A stretch of 64,000 nucleotides of DNA, taken from Curtobacterium sp. L6-1 (GTDB lineage: Bacteria > Actinomycetota > Actinomycetes > Actinomycetales > Microbacteriaceae). Every line of letters begins with the position of its first letter. Positions within the stretch are counted from its first letter, which is position 1. Under the pieces are notes generated by a model that saw nothing but the letters and a program-made list of their open reading frames with translations, did not search any database and was not told the DNA's origin. The position numbers were made by a program, and so were the translations under genes. Positions 1-8,281 of this stretch are shown here, one piece after another. The DNA lies in NCBI RefSeq assembly GCF_018885305.1, contig NZ_CP076544.1, forward strand, positions 868,001 through 932,000. Direction: 5' to 3'.

Positions 1-261
1 CTTCGCCGTCGGGGTGTCCGCCGACGAGAAGTAGCCGCTGATCACCCCGAACGCCGGCATGTGGAACGCGTAGATGAACGTGTACAGCGCCAGGGCGTGC
101 TCGCTGCCCGCCGTCTGCCGCTGGATCGCGTGACCCACCACCACCAGGGTCACCGCGATGAACCGCGACGTGTCCCACATCGGGATCCGGCGCTTCGCCC
201 GGCCCGCCTCGAGCGGCTCGGCCGGTGCCGTGGGCGCGGGAGGCGCGGCGTCCGTCGTCAT
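1..261 (-). CDS. Acyltransferase family 3 / fucose-4-O-acetylase-like membrane protein (partial, N-terminus only)
   Basis: The reading frame enters from the left edge, so only about 87 N-terminal residues are visible. After a Pro/Ala-rich cytoplasmic tail it has WDTSRFIAVTLVVVGHAIQ, where the GH lies in a hydrophobic segment, and then FIYAFHMPAF.VISGY. These two blocks are typical of the first membrane helices of acyltransferase-3 proteins, which transfer acyl groups to sugars or lipids at the membrane. The ATG at 261 is preceded directly by GGAGG, which is too close for an ideal ribosome site; an in-frame GTG at 270 is possible. The substrate cannot be told from this fragment. Confidence 0.75.
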   Translation of the reverse strand, partial: MTTDAAPPAPTAPAEPLEAGRAKRRIPMWDTSRFIAVTLVVVGHAIQRQTAGSEHALALYTFIYAFHMPAFGVISGYFSSADTPTAK

Positions 262-300
262 CCTCCGCACGTTACCGTCCGCGCGGGCCGCCGGTGTCGG

Positions 301-306
301 TAGCGT
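301..306 (+). promoter_or_regulatory. Possible -10 hexamer (TAGCGT) for the SDR gene
   Basis: TAGCGT lies about 72 nt before the ATG at 378, in the divergent gap to the acyltransferase gene. It fits the loose TANNNT actinobacterial -10, but no clear -35 is visible, so this is tentative. Confidence 0.3.
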
Positions 307-377
307 TGGCGACCGGACGCCCGTCCCCACCGGCCGTCCGCACGGACACCCGTGCACACGGACCATCGAGGAGCATC

Positions 378-1154
378 ATGACCACACGTCGCGCCGTCGT
401 CACCGGAGCCAGCTCGGGCATCGGGGCCGCCACCGTCCGCCTCTTCCGCCAGCACGGGTGGGACGTCCTCGCCGTCGCCCGCCGTGCCGACCGACTCGAG
501 GCGCTCGCCGCGGAGACCGGGGCGGACACCCTGGTCGTCGACGTCACATCGGACGCGGACGTGTCGGCGCTCGCCGCACGGGTCGACGCACTCGGGGGCG
601 CGGACGTGCTCGTCAACAACGCCGGGGGAGCGTTCGGCTCGGCCTCGATCGAGGAATCGAGCACCGACGACTGGCGGGCGATGTTCGAGGTGAACGTCCT
701 CGGCACGAAGCGCGTCACGGCGGCACTCCTGCCCGCGCTGCGTCGGCGGGCGGCGGAGACCGGCGGTGCGGACGTCGTCACCGTGACGAGCACCGCGGGC
801 TTCGTCACCTACGAGAACGGCGGGGGCTACGTCGCCGCGAAGCACGCCGAGCACGCCCTGGTCGGCGTCCTGCGGCTCGAACTGAACGGCGAACCGATCC
901 GCGTCGTCGAGATCGCGCCCGGCATGGTGAAGACCGACGAGTTCTCCCTCGTGCGCTTCGGCGGCGACGCCGACAAGGCGGCCGCGGTCTACGACGGGGT
1001 GGAGGCGCCGCTCGTCGCCGACGACGTGGCCGAGGCGATCGTGCACGCCGTCGAGCTGCCCGCCCACGTCAACCTCGACCTCGTCACCGTCCGGCCGGTG
1101 GCCCAGTCGGCGCAGCACAAGACCGCCCGCGGGCCGCTCACCCCGAAGCTGTAG
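378..1154 (+). CDS. SDR-family NAD(P)-dependent oxidoreductase
   Basis: A 258-residue classical short-chain dehydrogenase/reductase. It shows the cofactor motif TGASSGIG near residue 10, the structural NNAG, a catalytic Ser in the VTSTAGFV strand, and YVAAK carrying the catalytic Tyr and Lys. The length matches the classical SDR fold. The ATG at 378 has GAGGAG 6 nt upstream, which supports this start over earlier in-frame codons. The family reduces or oxidises carbonyl/alcohol groups; the closest described relatives are YdfG-like serine/3-hydroxy-acid dehydrogenases, but the substrate is unknown. It is monocistronic, divergent from the acyltransferase gene. Confidence 0.9.
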   Translation: MTTRRAVVTGASSGIGAATVRLFRQHGWDVLAVARRADRLEALAAETGADTLVVDVTSDADVSALAARVDALGGADVLVNNAGGAFGSASIEESSTDDWRAMFEVNVLGTKRVTAALLPALRRRAAETGGADVVTVTSTAGFVTYENGGGYVAAKHAEHALVGVLRLELNGEPIRVVEIAPGMVKTDEFSLVRFGGDADKAAAVYDGVEAPLVADDVAEAIVHAVELPAHVNLDLVTVRPVAQSAQHKTARGPLTPKL

Positions 1155-1230
1155 CGACGGCCCGACCGACCCGGACACCCCGCAGCGCCCGGGTCGTGCC
1201 CGCGGGTCGCGGCGGGCGCGTCCCTGCCGG

Positions 1231-1236
1231 TACCGT
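1231..1236 (+). promoter_or_regulatory. -10 hexamer (TACCGT) of a probable leaderless promoter
   Basis: TACCGT starts exactly 12 nt before the ATG at 1243, so the expected transcription start falls on the start codon. No Shine-Dalgarno sequence is visible there, which agrees with a leaderless message. Confidence 0.5.
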
Positions 1237-1242
1237 GGGCGG

Positions 1243-1776
1243 ATGCCGATCAGCAGCGAACCCGCGGAGCCTGCCGCGTCGTCGACCGTGGTGACCGTGA
1301 CGAGCGGACCGGAGGTGCTCGGCTGGCTCGAGTTCGGCGACGCCGCACGCCTGCTCGCCAAGGACGTCCTGTCCGCCGGGTTCGAGCCCGAGGTGGTCGT
1401 CGCCGTGGCCCGTGGCGGCCTCATCATCGCGGGCGCCGTGGCCTACGCGCTCGGCACCAAGGAGTGCGGCTCGATCAACGTGGAGTTCTACACCGACGTC
1501 GAGCAGCGGCTCGAGGAGCCCGTCGTGCTCGCACCGGCCCTCGACGCACCGAGCCTCGCCGGCAAGCGCGTCCTGGTGGCCGACGACGTCTCCGACTCCG
1601 GCCGCACGCTCGCGCTCGTGGTCGACATCATCCGCAGCGCCGGGGCCGACGTCCGCAGCGCCTGCTTGTACTCGAAGCCCGGCACGGTCCTCGAGCCCGA
1701 CCACGTGTGGCGTCGCGTCGACGGGTGGATCACCTTCCCGTGGAGCGCCCTCGCCCCGGTGACGGCCGAGTCGTGA
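1243..1776 (+). CDS. Phosphoribosyltransferase family protein (xanthine/guanine PRTase-like)
   Basis: A 177-residue type I phosphoribosyltransferase. The PRPP-binding loop reads VLVADDVSDSGRTL (about residues 107-120), and an earlier VAVARGGLIIAG is the strand-loop that holds pyrophosphate. Such proteins transfer a ribose-5-phosphate to a purine-like base, or are regulators that keep the fold. It resembles Gpt/HGPRT-like proteins of actinobacteria, but the hood region does not let me name a base. The stop overlaps the next start by 4 bases (GTGA), so it heads a small operon with an S51-type peptidase and ung. Confidence 0.8.
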   Translation: MPISSEPAEPAASSTVVTVTSGPEVLGWLEFGDAARLLAKDVLSAGFEPEVVVAVARGGLIIAGAVAYALGTKECGSINVEFYTDVEQRLEEPVVLAPALDAPSLAGKRVLVADDVSDSGRTLALVVDIIRSAGADVRSACLYSKPGTVLEPDHVWRRVDGWITFPWSALAPVTAES

Positions 1777-2492
1777 GCATCCACCTGGTCGGCGGCGGAC
1801 CCTTCGTCGCCGCGGACGTCGCCGCCGCCTTCACCGCCGAGGCGACCGCCCGCTCCGCCGCGGTCGGTCGCACCGTCCCGCGCATCGCGCTGCTCTCCGT
1901 CGCCGGTGCCGACGGTTCGTCGCCCGGCTCGACCGCGGACATCGCCGAGGTGCTCGGCGGAGCCCGTGCCGCCGAGGTCCTGGTCACCGAGGTACCCGCC
2001 GGCGGGACCTTCGACACGACGGTCCTCAGCGACGTCGACGCCCTCGTCGTCAGCGGCGGTCGCACGCCCGACTACCTGTCCGCCGTGGCCCCGCTCGTCG
2101 ACCAGGTCCGCCTGCTCGTCGCCGACGGCCTGCCGTACCTCGGCTACTCCGCGGGCGCGATGATCGCCGCGGACCGCGCCCTGGTCGGCGGCTTCCGCAT
2201 CGGCGGCGTCGAGATCTGCCCCGAGGACGCCTCCGAGGGCCTCGACGAGGTCGAGCTCCGCGAAGGACTCGGCCTGGTCGACCTGACGATCGACGTGCAC
2301 GCGGTGCAGGCCGGCACGCTCGCCCGGCTCATCGCCAGCGCCGAGGCCGAGTTCGTCACCGCGGGCCTGGCCATCGACGAGGACACCGCGCTCGTCGTCG
2401 GCGAGGGTGCGCTCGAGGTCCGGGGGACCGGGAGCGTCTGGCGGGTGATGGCGGGCGAGGAGTCCGTCTCGGTCGCCACCATGGGCGCCTGA
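1773..2492 (+). CDS. Type 1 glutamine amidotransferase-like / peptidase S51 family protein
   Basis: A 239-residue protein with an alpha/beta fold like aspartyl dipeptidase and cyanophycinase. It opens with HLVGGG and has the nucleophile elbow GYSAGAM (Ser as in S51 enzymes) followed by a conserved histidine-bearing segment (IDVHAVQAG). S51 enzymes cleave Asp-containing peptides or cyanophycin-like polymers, but the substrate here is unknown. It starts at GTG 1773 inside the stop of the phosphoribosyltransferase gene and ends one base before the ung start, so the three are probably cotranscribed. Confidence 0.75.
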   Translation: MSIHLVGGGPFVAADVAAAFTAEATARSAAVGRTVPRIALLSVAGADGSSPGSTADIAEVLGGARAAEVLVTEVPAGGTFDTTVLSDVDALVVSGGRTPDYLSAVAPLVDQVRLLVADGLPYLGYSAGAMIAADRALVGGFRIGGVEICPEDASEGLDEVELREGLGLVDLTIDVHAVQAGTLARLIASAEAEFVTAGLAIDEDTALVVGEGALEVRGTGSVWRVMAGEESVSVATMGA

Positions 2493-2493
2493 C

Positions 2494-3180
2494 GTGCAGC
2501 CGAGGCCGCTGGCAGACCTCGTCGATCCCGGTTGGGCCACGGCGCTCGCCCCGGTCGAGGACGAGGTGCACCGGCTCGGGGACTGGCTCCGCGCCGAGAC
2601 CGAGGCCGGACGCCCGTACCTGCCCGCCGGGCCGGCCGTGCTCCGTGCCTTCGAGGACCCCTTCGACCGCGTGAAGGTGCTCGTCGTCGGGCAGGACCCC
2701 TACCCGACGCCCGGACACCCGATCGGCCTGTCCTTCGCCGTCGACCCGCACGTCCGCCCGGTCCCGCGCAGCCTGCAGAACGTGTACCGCGAGCTCGCCG
2801 ACGACCTCGGGGTGACGCCCCCGCAGCACGGCGACCTCCGCGCGTGGTCGGCGCAGGGCGTCCTGCTGCTCAACCGGGTGCTGACCGTCGGCGTCGGCGA
2901 GCCCGCGAGCCACCGCGGCAAGGGGTGGGAGGGCGTCACCGAGCAGGCCGTCCGCGCCCTCGTCGCGCGGGACCGCCCCCTCGTCGCCGTGCTCTGGGGT
3001 GCCCAGGCCGCATCGGTCCGGCCGCTCCTCGGGGAGACGCCGGTCGTGGCGTCGGCGCACCCGAGTCCGCTGAGCGCCTCGCGCGGCTTCTTCGGCAGCC
3101 GGCCGTTCTCCGCGGTGAACGAGTTGCTCGTCGCCCAGGGTGCCGACCCCGTGGACTGGACGCTGCCCGCCCAGGTGTGA
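2494..3180 (+). CDS. ung: Uracil-DNA glycosylase (family 1)
   Basis: A 228-residue enzyme that removes uracil from DNA as the first step of base excision repair. The water-activating loop is GQDPYP near residue 70, followed by GHPIGLSF. The family-1 LLLNRVLTV segment and the minor-groove loop HPSPLSA near residue 190 are both present. In enterobacterial Ung the residue after GQDPY is His; here it is Pro, which I recall as common in actinobacterial Ung, so I do not regard it as damage. GTG start at 2494, 1 base after the upstream stop. Confidence 0.95.
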   Translation: MQPRPLADLVDPGWATALAPVEDEVHRLGDWLRAETEAGRPYLPAGPAVLRAFEDPFDRVKVLVVGQDPYPTPGHPIGLSFAVDPHVRPVPRSLQNVYRELADDLGVTPPQHGDLRAWSAQGVLLLNRVLTVGVGEPASHRGKGWEGVTEQAVRALVARDRPLVAVLWGAQAASVRPLLGETPVVASAHPSPLSASRGFFGSRPFSAVNELLVAQGADPVDWTLPAQV

Positions 3181-3191
3181 CGCGCCTCCCG

Positions 3192-3197
3192 TAGGCT
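3192..3197 (+). promoter_or_regulatory. -10 hexamer (TAGGCT) of a probable leaderless promoter
   Basis: TAGGCT begins 12 nt before the GTG at 3204, inside the short ung to GNAT gap, with no ribosome site between. It implies that the acetyltransferase has its own leaderless transcript besides any read-through from ung. Confidence 0.5.
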
Positions 3198-3203
3198 CGT
3201 GCC

Positions 3204-3809
3204 GTGCTCGAGGAGGAATACCAGCAGCGGCGGGTCCTGCCGCGGCACCTGCGGACGCCCGCGCCGTCGGAGTCGCCCTTCACCTACGCGATCCGCGCCG
3301 CCACGGCCGCGGACCTGCCCGAGGTCCGCGAGATCCACACGCACTACGTGCGGAACTCGTCGGTCACGTTCGACGCCGCCGCGTTCACCTTCGCCGCGTG
3401 GAAGCGTCGGTTCGACGAGGTGCAGCGGCGGAAACTGCCGTTCCTGGTCGCCGAGAACCCCTCCGGCCAGGTGCTCGGCTACGCGCTCGTCGAGCCGTGG
3501 AACATCCGCGACCGCTCGAACCACGTCGTCGAGGACTCGATCTACCTCGGTGCCGCCTCGGGCGGGAAGGGTCTCGGACGGGCGCTCATGGAGGCGCTCC
3601 TCGAGGCCTGTCGGGTCGCCGGCGTGCGCGAGGTGATCGCGGTCATCGCCGACCGGTCCGCCGACGCGTCGATCCGGCTGCACGAGCGGCTCGGCTTCGA
3701 GGAGGTCGGTCGGATGGGCCGAGTGGGCTACAAGTACGACCGGTGGCTCGGCACGGTCACGATGCGGCTCCGGCTGAAGGGCATCCGCCGCCGGCCGTTC
3801 CTGCGCTGA
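3204..3809 (+). CDS. GNAT N-acetyltransferase (phosphinothricin/amino-acid acetyltransferase-like)
   Basis: A 201-residue acetyltransferase of the GNAT fold. After a ~28-residue N-terminal extension the domain begins YAIRAATAADLPEVREI. The acetyl-CoA pyrophosphate loop is GGKGLGRALM (pattern R/Q-x-x-G-x-G/A), and the end has SIRLHERLGFEEVGRM, typical of the pat/bar subgroup that acetylates amino acids such as phosphinothricin or methionine derivatives. The real substrate cannot be read from sequence. Confidence 0.88.
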   Translation: MLEEEYQQRRVLPRHLRTPAPSESPFTYAIRAATAADLPEVREIHTHYVRNSSVTFDAAAFTFAAWKRRFDEVQRRKLPFLVAENPSGQVLGYALVEPWNIRDRSNHVVEDSIYLGAASGGKGLGRALMEALLEACRVAGVREVIAVIADRSADASIRLHERLGFEEVGRMGRVGYKYDRWLGTVTMRLRLKGIRRRPFLR

Positions 3810-3814
3810 GCGAC

Positions 3815-3842
3815 GCCCGGAGCGACAGGGGCGCCCGGAGCG
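3815..3842. repeat. Pair of 11-bp direct repeats (CGCCCGGAGCG)
   Basis: CGCCCGGAGCG occurs at 3815-3825 and again at 3832-3842, just beyond the acetyltransferase stop and just outside the degraded prohibitin gene. Such short direct repeats can mark a deletion or slippage scar, but that is inference. Confidence 0.5.
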
Positions 3843-3850
3843 TCCGGTCG

Positions 3851-4180
3851 TCACTTCGACTTCGCCCCGGTCCCCGACAGGCTGAGGATGTTGTCGGACC
3901 CCTGCGGCCACCGAGTTGCCGATGGAGTGCGTCTTGAAGTTCTCCTCGGTCTTGTAGGACCGGTAGATGTCGGTGACGGCCTTCGCGTCGATGCTGTACT
4001 GCAGGTTCAGGCTGATGGTCGACGAGACGCCGTCCTGGTCCTGCACGGTGACGTACGGGCCGGAGCGCACGTTGCCGTTGTTGTCCGATTCCGACCCGTT
4101 CACCGCGTTGATGGAGCTGACGGTCTGGTTGCGGATGGTGAACGTGTGCAGGGTCGCCCACGGCGCCGTGACGTGAGAGC
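3851..4180 (-). pseudogene. Remnant of a prohibitin/SPFH (band 7) family gene
   Basis: Reading the minus strand from about 4180 to 3903 gives a clean segment (HTFTIRNQTVSSINAVN ... LQYSIDAKAVTDIYRSYKTEENFKT) that looks like the early SPFH domain of prohibitin-like membrane-scaffold proteins. It then meets a GGGG run at about 3897-3900. Removing one G restores a frame that ends SDNILSLSGTGAKSK and a stop at 3851. The membrane anchor and start codon are missing, and only some 110 codons remain of a gene normally near 270-300, so most of the SPFH core is deleted as well. It begins immediately after the GntR-type regulator stop. I call it a decayed gene; the family assignment is by eye. Confidence 0.6.
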
Positions 4181-4195
4181 CCGAGCCCGATGTGG

Positions 4196-4894
4196 TCAGC
4201 GGGCCTCGGCGATGAACTCGTCGCGGGTCACGCGCACCAGGTCGGCCGTCGTGTCGGAAGCGACCCGGGCCTCCCGTCCGACCACCGCCCGACCGACGGC
4301 CTCGTGGCGGGCGGCGGCCTCGGCGGTCCACCCCGTGATGGTGTCCCGCGACTCGCTCGTCCTGGTCCGCAACAGCGCCTCGACCGTCCCGGCGAAGTGC
4401 GCGAAGACGGTGTTGCCCGAGCCGGTGAGCAGGGCGCGGTGGAAGCGGACGTCGGCCTCCAGGTAAACGCGCCCGTCACCGCGATCGGCGGCGGCGACCA
4501 TCTCGAGCGCGGCGGCGAGCACGGCCCGGGCGTCGTCCCCGCCCCGGTCGGCGGTGAGCGCGGCGGCGACGGGCTCGATGCCGAGTCGGAGCTCGAGGAG
4601 TTCACGCTGCTGGGTGAAGTAGGCCGACGACGCCCCGCGCCATCGGATGACGGACGGCGCGAGCAGCTCCCACGCGGTCGACGGCAGCACCTGCGTGCCG
4701 ACCCGTTGCCGCGGCTCGACCATGCTCAGGGACTGCAGGACGCGCAGGGCCTCGCGGACGACGGAGCGGGAGACGCCGAACTCCGCGGCGACGTCCTCGG
4801 GGCGCAGGACGGTGCCGGGCGCCACGGTGCCGTCGACGATGCGCTGCCCGAGCGTGTCGAGCACGTGGGCGTGCAGGCCGCGGGGTGTCGGCAT
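4196..4894 (-). CDS. GntR/FadR-family transcriptional regulator (probable gluconate regulator)
   Basis: A 232-residue FadR-subfamily regulator. Residues ~5-70 form the winged helix-turn-helix (LRPEDVAAEFGVSRSVVREALRVL), and the rest is an all-helical FCD ligand domain with metal-site style residues (LEADVRFHRALL and later RHEAVGRAV). It is divergent from gntP-gntK, so it probably represses that operon and itself until gluconate or a phosphorylated derivative binds. The ATG at 4894 has AGGAGG 5 nt upstream. A palindrome in the divergent gap is the likely operator. Confidence 0.85.
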   Translation of the reverse strand: MPTPRGLHAHVLDTLGQRIVDGTVAPGTVLRPEDVAAEFGVSRSVVREALRVLQSLSMVEPRQRVGTQVLPSTAWELLAPSVIRWRGASSAYFTQQRELLELRLGIEPVAAALTADRGGDDARAVLAAALEMVAAADRGDGRVYLEADVRFHRALLTGSGNTVFAHFAGTVEALLRTRTSESRDTITGWTAEAAARHEAVGRAVVGREARVASDTTADLVRVTRDEFIAEAR

Positions 4895-4998
4895 CGTTCC
4901 TCCTGGTCGGCTCGTCGCACGCGGATGTGTGACGTGCTCCCCATTGCAGCGGCAGACTGCGCAGCAGACGGGGTGGCGCGCGGACGACGACGATGTAG

Positions 4999-5012
4999 TC
5001 TGATTAATCAGA
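4999..5012. promoter_or_regulatory. Palindromic operator of the gluconate regulator
   Basis: TCTGATTAATCAGA is a perfect 14-bp palindrome and strikingly AT-rich against its surroundings. It lies between the divergent regulator (start 4894) and gntP (start 5108). Its position and symmetry fit a dimeric GntR-family binding site; the promoter elements themselves are not clear. Confidence 0.65.
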
Positions 5013-5107
5013 TTATTCGGTCGACCTCGGGTGTGATCAGCACCCCAACGGTCCGGCACCAGCAGCAGGACGGCGCAGCGCAGGAGCTGTGCCAGGAAGG
5101 GGCGCAG

Positions 5108-6610
5108 ATGCCTCACCTCCAGACCACGGCCGCGGGCAGTGTGCTCGCCGCGGGCACCGAGACGGTCGACCCGTCGGGGACCATCCCGCAACTCGTGATC
5201 GCCGCACTCGTCGGCATCGTCGTCATCATCGTGCTCATCACCTGGCTCAAGGTGCACCCGTTCGTCGCGCTGACGATCGGTGCGCTCGGGGTCGGCATCG
5301 GCGCGGGGCTCGCACCCGAGCAGGCGATCACGAGCTTCGGCAACGGCTTCGGCGCGACCATGACCAGCGTCGGCATCCTCGTCGGGCTCGGCGCGATGTT
5401 CGGCAAGCTCCTCGTCGACTCCGGGGCCGCCGACCGTGTCGTGGACACCCTCGTCCGCCGGTCCTCGGCCGCAGCCCTGCCCTGGACGATGGCCCTCATC
5501 GGCGCGCTCATCGGTCTGCCGATGTTCTTCGAGGTGGGCCTGGTGCTCCTCATCCCGATCATCGTGCTCGTCGCCAAGCGCAGCGACGTGCCGATCATGA
5601 AGATCGCGATCCCCGCCCTCGCCGGCCTCTCCACGATGCACGCGTTCGTCCCGCCGCACCCCGGGCCGCTCGTCGCCGTGTCGACGGTCGGTGCCGACCT
5701 CGGCACCACGCTGGCCTTCGGCATCGTGCTCGCGATCCCCGTCATCGTCCTGGCCGGACCGGTCTTCGCCCGCTTCGCGGCGCGCTGGGTCGACGTGCCG
5801 GTGCCCGACATCTTCGGCGCACGCGGTGAGGACCCCGCCCACTCCGCACGGGAGGCGCGGCGCGGCCCCGCCACGCAGGACACCGCGTCCCTGCCGAACG
5901 GCAAGAGCGACTTCACCCGCGTCATCAGCGAACCGCGCAGCCCATCGTTCGCCACCGCGCTGGTCGGCATCCTGCTGCCCGTCGTCCTCATGCTCGCGAA
6001 GGCGATCCGCGAGGCGACCGCGCCCGACGCATCGGGTGCGCTCGTCGGGCTGCTCGACTTCCTCGGGACGCCGATGATCGCCATCGGCATCGCGGCCGTG
6101 TTCGCGATGGTCTTCTTCGCGATCGGCGGCGGCATGGACCGGTCCGCGGTCGCGAAGTCGCTCGAGAGCGCGCTGCCGCCGATCGCCGGCGTGCTCCTCA
6201 TCGTCGGTGCCGGTGGTGGGTTCAAGCAGGTGCTCATCGACACCGGGATCGGCGGGGTGATCGCCGACGCCGTCAAGGACTCGGGCATCTCCGTGCTCCT
6301 CGTCGCCTGGGTGGTCTCGGCACTCGTCCGCGTCGCCACCGGGTCGGCCACGGTCGCGACGGTCACGGCCGCGGGCATCATGGCCCCCATCGCGCAGGAC
6401 CTGTCCTCGCCGGAGACGTCCCTGCTCGTGCTCGCCATCGGCGCCGGGTCGGTCTTCCTGTCGCACGTCAACGACGCCGGGTTCTGGCTGGTCAAGGGGT
6501 ACCTGAACACCACGGTCGGGCAGACCTTCAAGACGTGGTCGGTGCTCGAGTGCCTCATCTCCCTCGTCGGCCTGGCCGGCGTCCTCGTCGCCGGGATCTT
6601 CGTCGGATGA
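5108..6610 (+). CDS. gntP: Gluconate:H+ symporter, GntP family
   Basis: A 500-residue integral membrane transporter with about 12-14 hydrophobic segments. Family landmarks are the early helix LITWLKVHPFVALTIGALGVGIGAG, the loop MHAFVPPHPGPLVA characteristic of GntP permeases, and late segments rich in Gly/Ala with ATGSATVATVTAAGI and HVNDAGFWLVKGYL. It imports gluconate (or a related sugar acid) with protons. A cytoplasmic loop around residues 235-270 is longer and more charged than the rest. ATG 5108 follows GGAAGGGG; the stop overlaps gntK by 4 bases (ATGA). Confidence 0.92.
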   Translation: MPHLQTTAAGSVLAAGTETVDPSGTIPQLVIAALVGIVVIIVLITWLKVHPFVALTIGALGVGIGAGLAPEQAITSFGNGFGATMTSVGILVGLGAMFGKLLVDSGAADRVVDTLVRRSSAAALPWTMALIGALIGLPMFFEVGLVLLIPIIVLVAKRSDVPIMKIAIPALAGLSTMHAFVPPHPGPLVAVSTVGADLGTTLAFGIVLAIPVIVLAGPVFARFAARWVDVPVPDIFGARGEDPAHSAREARRGPATQDTASLPNGKSDFTRVISEPRSPSFATALVGILLPVVLMLAKAIREATAPDASGALVGLLDFLGTPMIAIGIAAVFAMVFFAIGGGMDRSAVAKSLESALPPIAGVLLIVGAGGGFKQVLIDTGIGGVIADAVKDSGISVLLVAWVVSALVRVATGSATVATVTAAGIMAPIAQDLSSPETSLLVLAIGAGSVFLSHVNDAGFWLVKGYLNTTVGQTFKTWSVLECLISLVGLAGVLVAGIFVG

Positions 6611-7155
6611 GCGCGGGAGTGGTCGACACGACGACGGGCGTGCAGCCGCTCGACGCCCGCGTGCTCGTCGTGATGGGTGTCAGCGGGTCGGGCAAGTCCA
6701 CCGTCGCGGCCATGATCGCCGACGAGCTCGACTGGGCCTTCGCCGAGGGGGACGACATGCACCCCGCGGCGAACGTCGCGAAGATGGAGGCGGGCACGCC
6801 CCTGACGGACGAGGACCGCTGGCCGTGGCTCGACGTCGTGGCCGCCTGGATCCGCGGGCACCTCGACGCCGGGACGAACGGCGTCGTGACCTGCTCGGCC
6901 CTGAAGCGCTCCTACCGGGACGTGCTCCGCGCCGCCGGGGTCGTCTTCGTGCACGTCGCGGGGGACCGGGCCCTGCTCGAGCACCGGATGTCCGCCCGCT
7001 CGGGCCACTTCATGCCGACGTCCCTGCTCGACTCGCAGCTCGCGACGCTCGAACCGCCGCAGTCGGACGAGGCCCACGTGACGGTGACCGCGGACCGGTC
7101 GCCGGCGGACGAGACGGCCGAGGTCGTCGCCGCGCTCGGCCTCCGGCGCGGCTGA
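6607..7155 (+). CDS. gntK: Gluconokinase
   Basis: A 182-residue P-loop kinase that phosphorylates gluconate to 6-phosphogluconate with ATP, feeding the pentose phosphate pathway. Walker A is GVSGSGKST near residue 23, followed by the family block FAEGDDMHP and later CSALKRSYRDVLR and HFMPTSLLDSQLATLE, all standard for thermoresistant-type GntK. It starts within the stop of gntP, so uptake and phosphorylation are translationally coupled. Confidence 0.95.
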   Translation: MSAGVVDTTTGVQPLDARVLVVMGVSGSGKSTVAAMIADELDWAFAEGDDMHPAANVAKMEAGTPLTDEDRWPWLDVVAAWIRGHLDAGTNGVVTCSALKRSYRDVLRAAGVVFVHVAGDRALLEHRMSARSGHFMPTSLLDSQLATLEPPQSDEAHVTVTADRSPADETAEVVAALGLRRG

Positions 7156-7156
7156 G

Positions 7157-7182
7157 GCCGGTGTGCCCGCGGGCACACCGGC
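7157..7182. terminator. Palindromic hairpin between convergent genes
   Basis: GCCGGTGTGCCC (7157-7168) and GGGCACACCGGC (7171-7182) form a perfect 12-bp stem around a 2-base centre, just after the gntK stop and 47 bases before the end of the convergent hydrolase gene. It is followed by TTCCCC rather than a long T run. A bidirectional intrinsic terminator is the simplest reading. Confidence 0.65.
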
Positions 7183-7229
7183 TTCCCCGCCTCGTCTGCG
7201 CCGGCGTCCACCGCCCGGTCCGGGCGTGC

Positions 7230-8177
7230 TCAGCGACCGGTGACGGACGCCGGGGCGTCCGGCGTCGTCGGCAGGGAGGCCCGTGCCCGCTCCCACGCGT
7301 CGTCCTCCGGGTCGAGCGCGGAGCGCAGGTACGCGGTCGTCAGGCGCTGCACGAGCGCGACGCGTGCCGGGTCCTCGTCCGTGGTCTCGGCGGCCTCGTA
7401 GCCGGAGATGCCGCCGAGGCCGTGCTCACCGCCGTGCAGGGTGAGCAGGTCCGTCGCGCCCGGGCTCGACGTGAAGGCGTCGGTGAACCAGTCCGGCCCG
7501 CGGGTCGACATCGCCGACTGGTCCCGGTCGCCCGCGACGACCAGGGTGCGGGTCGTCAGTTCGGCGAACGACGGGCGCATGAAGGGGAAGTTCTCCGCGG
7601 CGAACGGCACGAGCTCGTCCCCGGCCACCCCGGTGGCGGCGAGGAGGACACCGGCGGTGACCCGCGTGTCCCGGCGGTCCTCGCCCGGGCGGCCCTGGTC
7701 GTCGAGGACACGCGCGCCGAGGAGCGCCTGGACGGACTGCGCTCCCCACGAGTGCCCGACCGCGGCGACGCGCGTGTGGTCGACGCGGCCGGCGAGCCCG
7801 GGCAGCGCCGCCTCGACGGTTTCGAGCTGGTCGAGCACGCGGACGAGGTCGGTGGTCCGCTCCCGCCAGATCGACGGGAAGACGGGGTGGTCGAAGCCGA
7901 AGCCGTTCCGGCGGGAGTCCAGGTGCGTCGGCTGGACGACGACGAAGCCGTACGACGCCCAGGACGACACGAGCGGGGCGTACGCGTCGAGGTGCTGGCC
8001 GTTGCCGTGCGAGAAGAGCAGGACGGGCAGGTCGGAGCCCGTCACCGGGGCGGAGACACGCACCTGCAGGGGGAGCGGACGGTCGGGGGCGTCGAGGTCG
8101 ACGGGCGCGACGGAGACGACCGGGACGCCGGCGCCGAGGATCGTGTCGAGAGCTGTGGACGTGGACGTGGTGGGCAC
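7230..8177 (-). CDS. Alpha/beta hydrolase (chlorophyllase/PAF-acetylhydrolase-like)
   Basis: A 315-residue alpha/beta hydrolase. An oxyanion-side loop LLFSHGNGQ is followed by the nucleophile elbow GHSWGAQS, a catalytic Asp in VVAGDRDQS and a late His in LTLHGGEHGLGG. The length and HGNGQHLDAYAPL resemble bacterial esterases grouped with platelet-activating factor acetylhydrolases and chlorophyllases. GTG 8177 has GGAAGGAA just upstream. It is divergent from a TetR regulator that probably controls it, suggesting a role in handling an ester or xenobiotic; the substrate is unknown. Confidence 0.8.
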   Translation of the reverse strand: MPTTSTSTALDTILGAGVPVVSVAPVDLDAPDRPLPLQVRVSAPVTGSDLPVLLFSHGNGQHLDAYAPLVSSWASYGFVVVQPTHLDSRRNGFGFDHPVFPSIWRERTTDLVRVLDQLETVEAALPGLAGRVDHTRVAAVGHSWGAQSVQALLGARVLDDQGRPGEDRRDTRVTAGVLLAATGVAGDELVPFAAENFPFMRPSFAELTTRTLVVAGDRDQSAMSTRGPDWFTDAFTSSPGATDLLTLHGGEHGLGGISGYEAAETTDEDPARVALVQRLTTAYLRSALDPEDDAWERARASLPTTPDAPASVTGR

Positions 8178-8239
8178 GGGGTTCCTTCCGGGAGCGGTGC
8201 GCTGCCGTAGGATGAAACGGAGCGACGTTCCGGACAGTA

Positions 8240-8256
8240 GCGGAACAGTGTTCCGC
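8240..8256. promoter_or_regulatory. 17-bp palindrome, probable TetR operator
   Basis: GCGGAACA-G-TGTTCCGC is a perfect inverted repeat with one central base, placed between the divergent hydrolase (start 8177) and the TetR gene (start 8282). A related half site GTTCCG also lies at 8228-8233. TetR-family dimers typically bind such sites, so repression of both genes is likely. Confidence 0.7.
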
Positions 8257-8281
8257 ATGCAATCGATGTGAGGAGTCGCCC

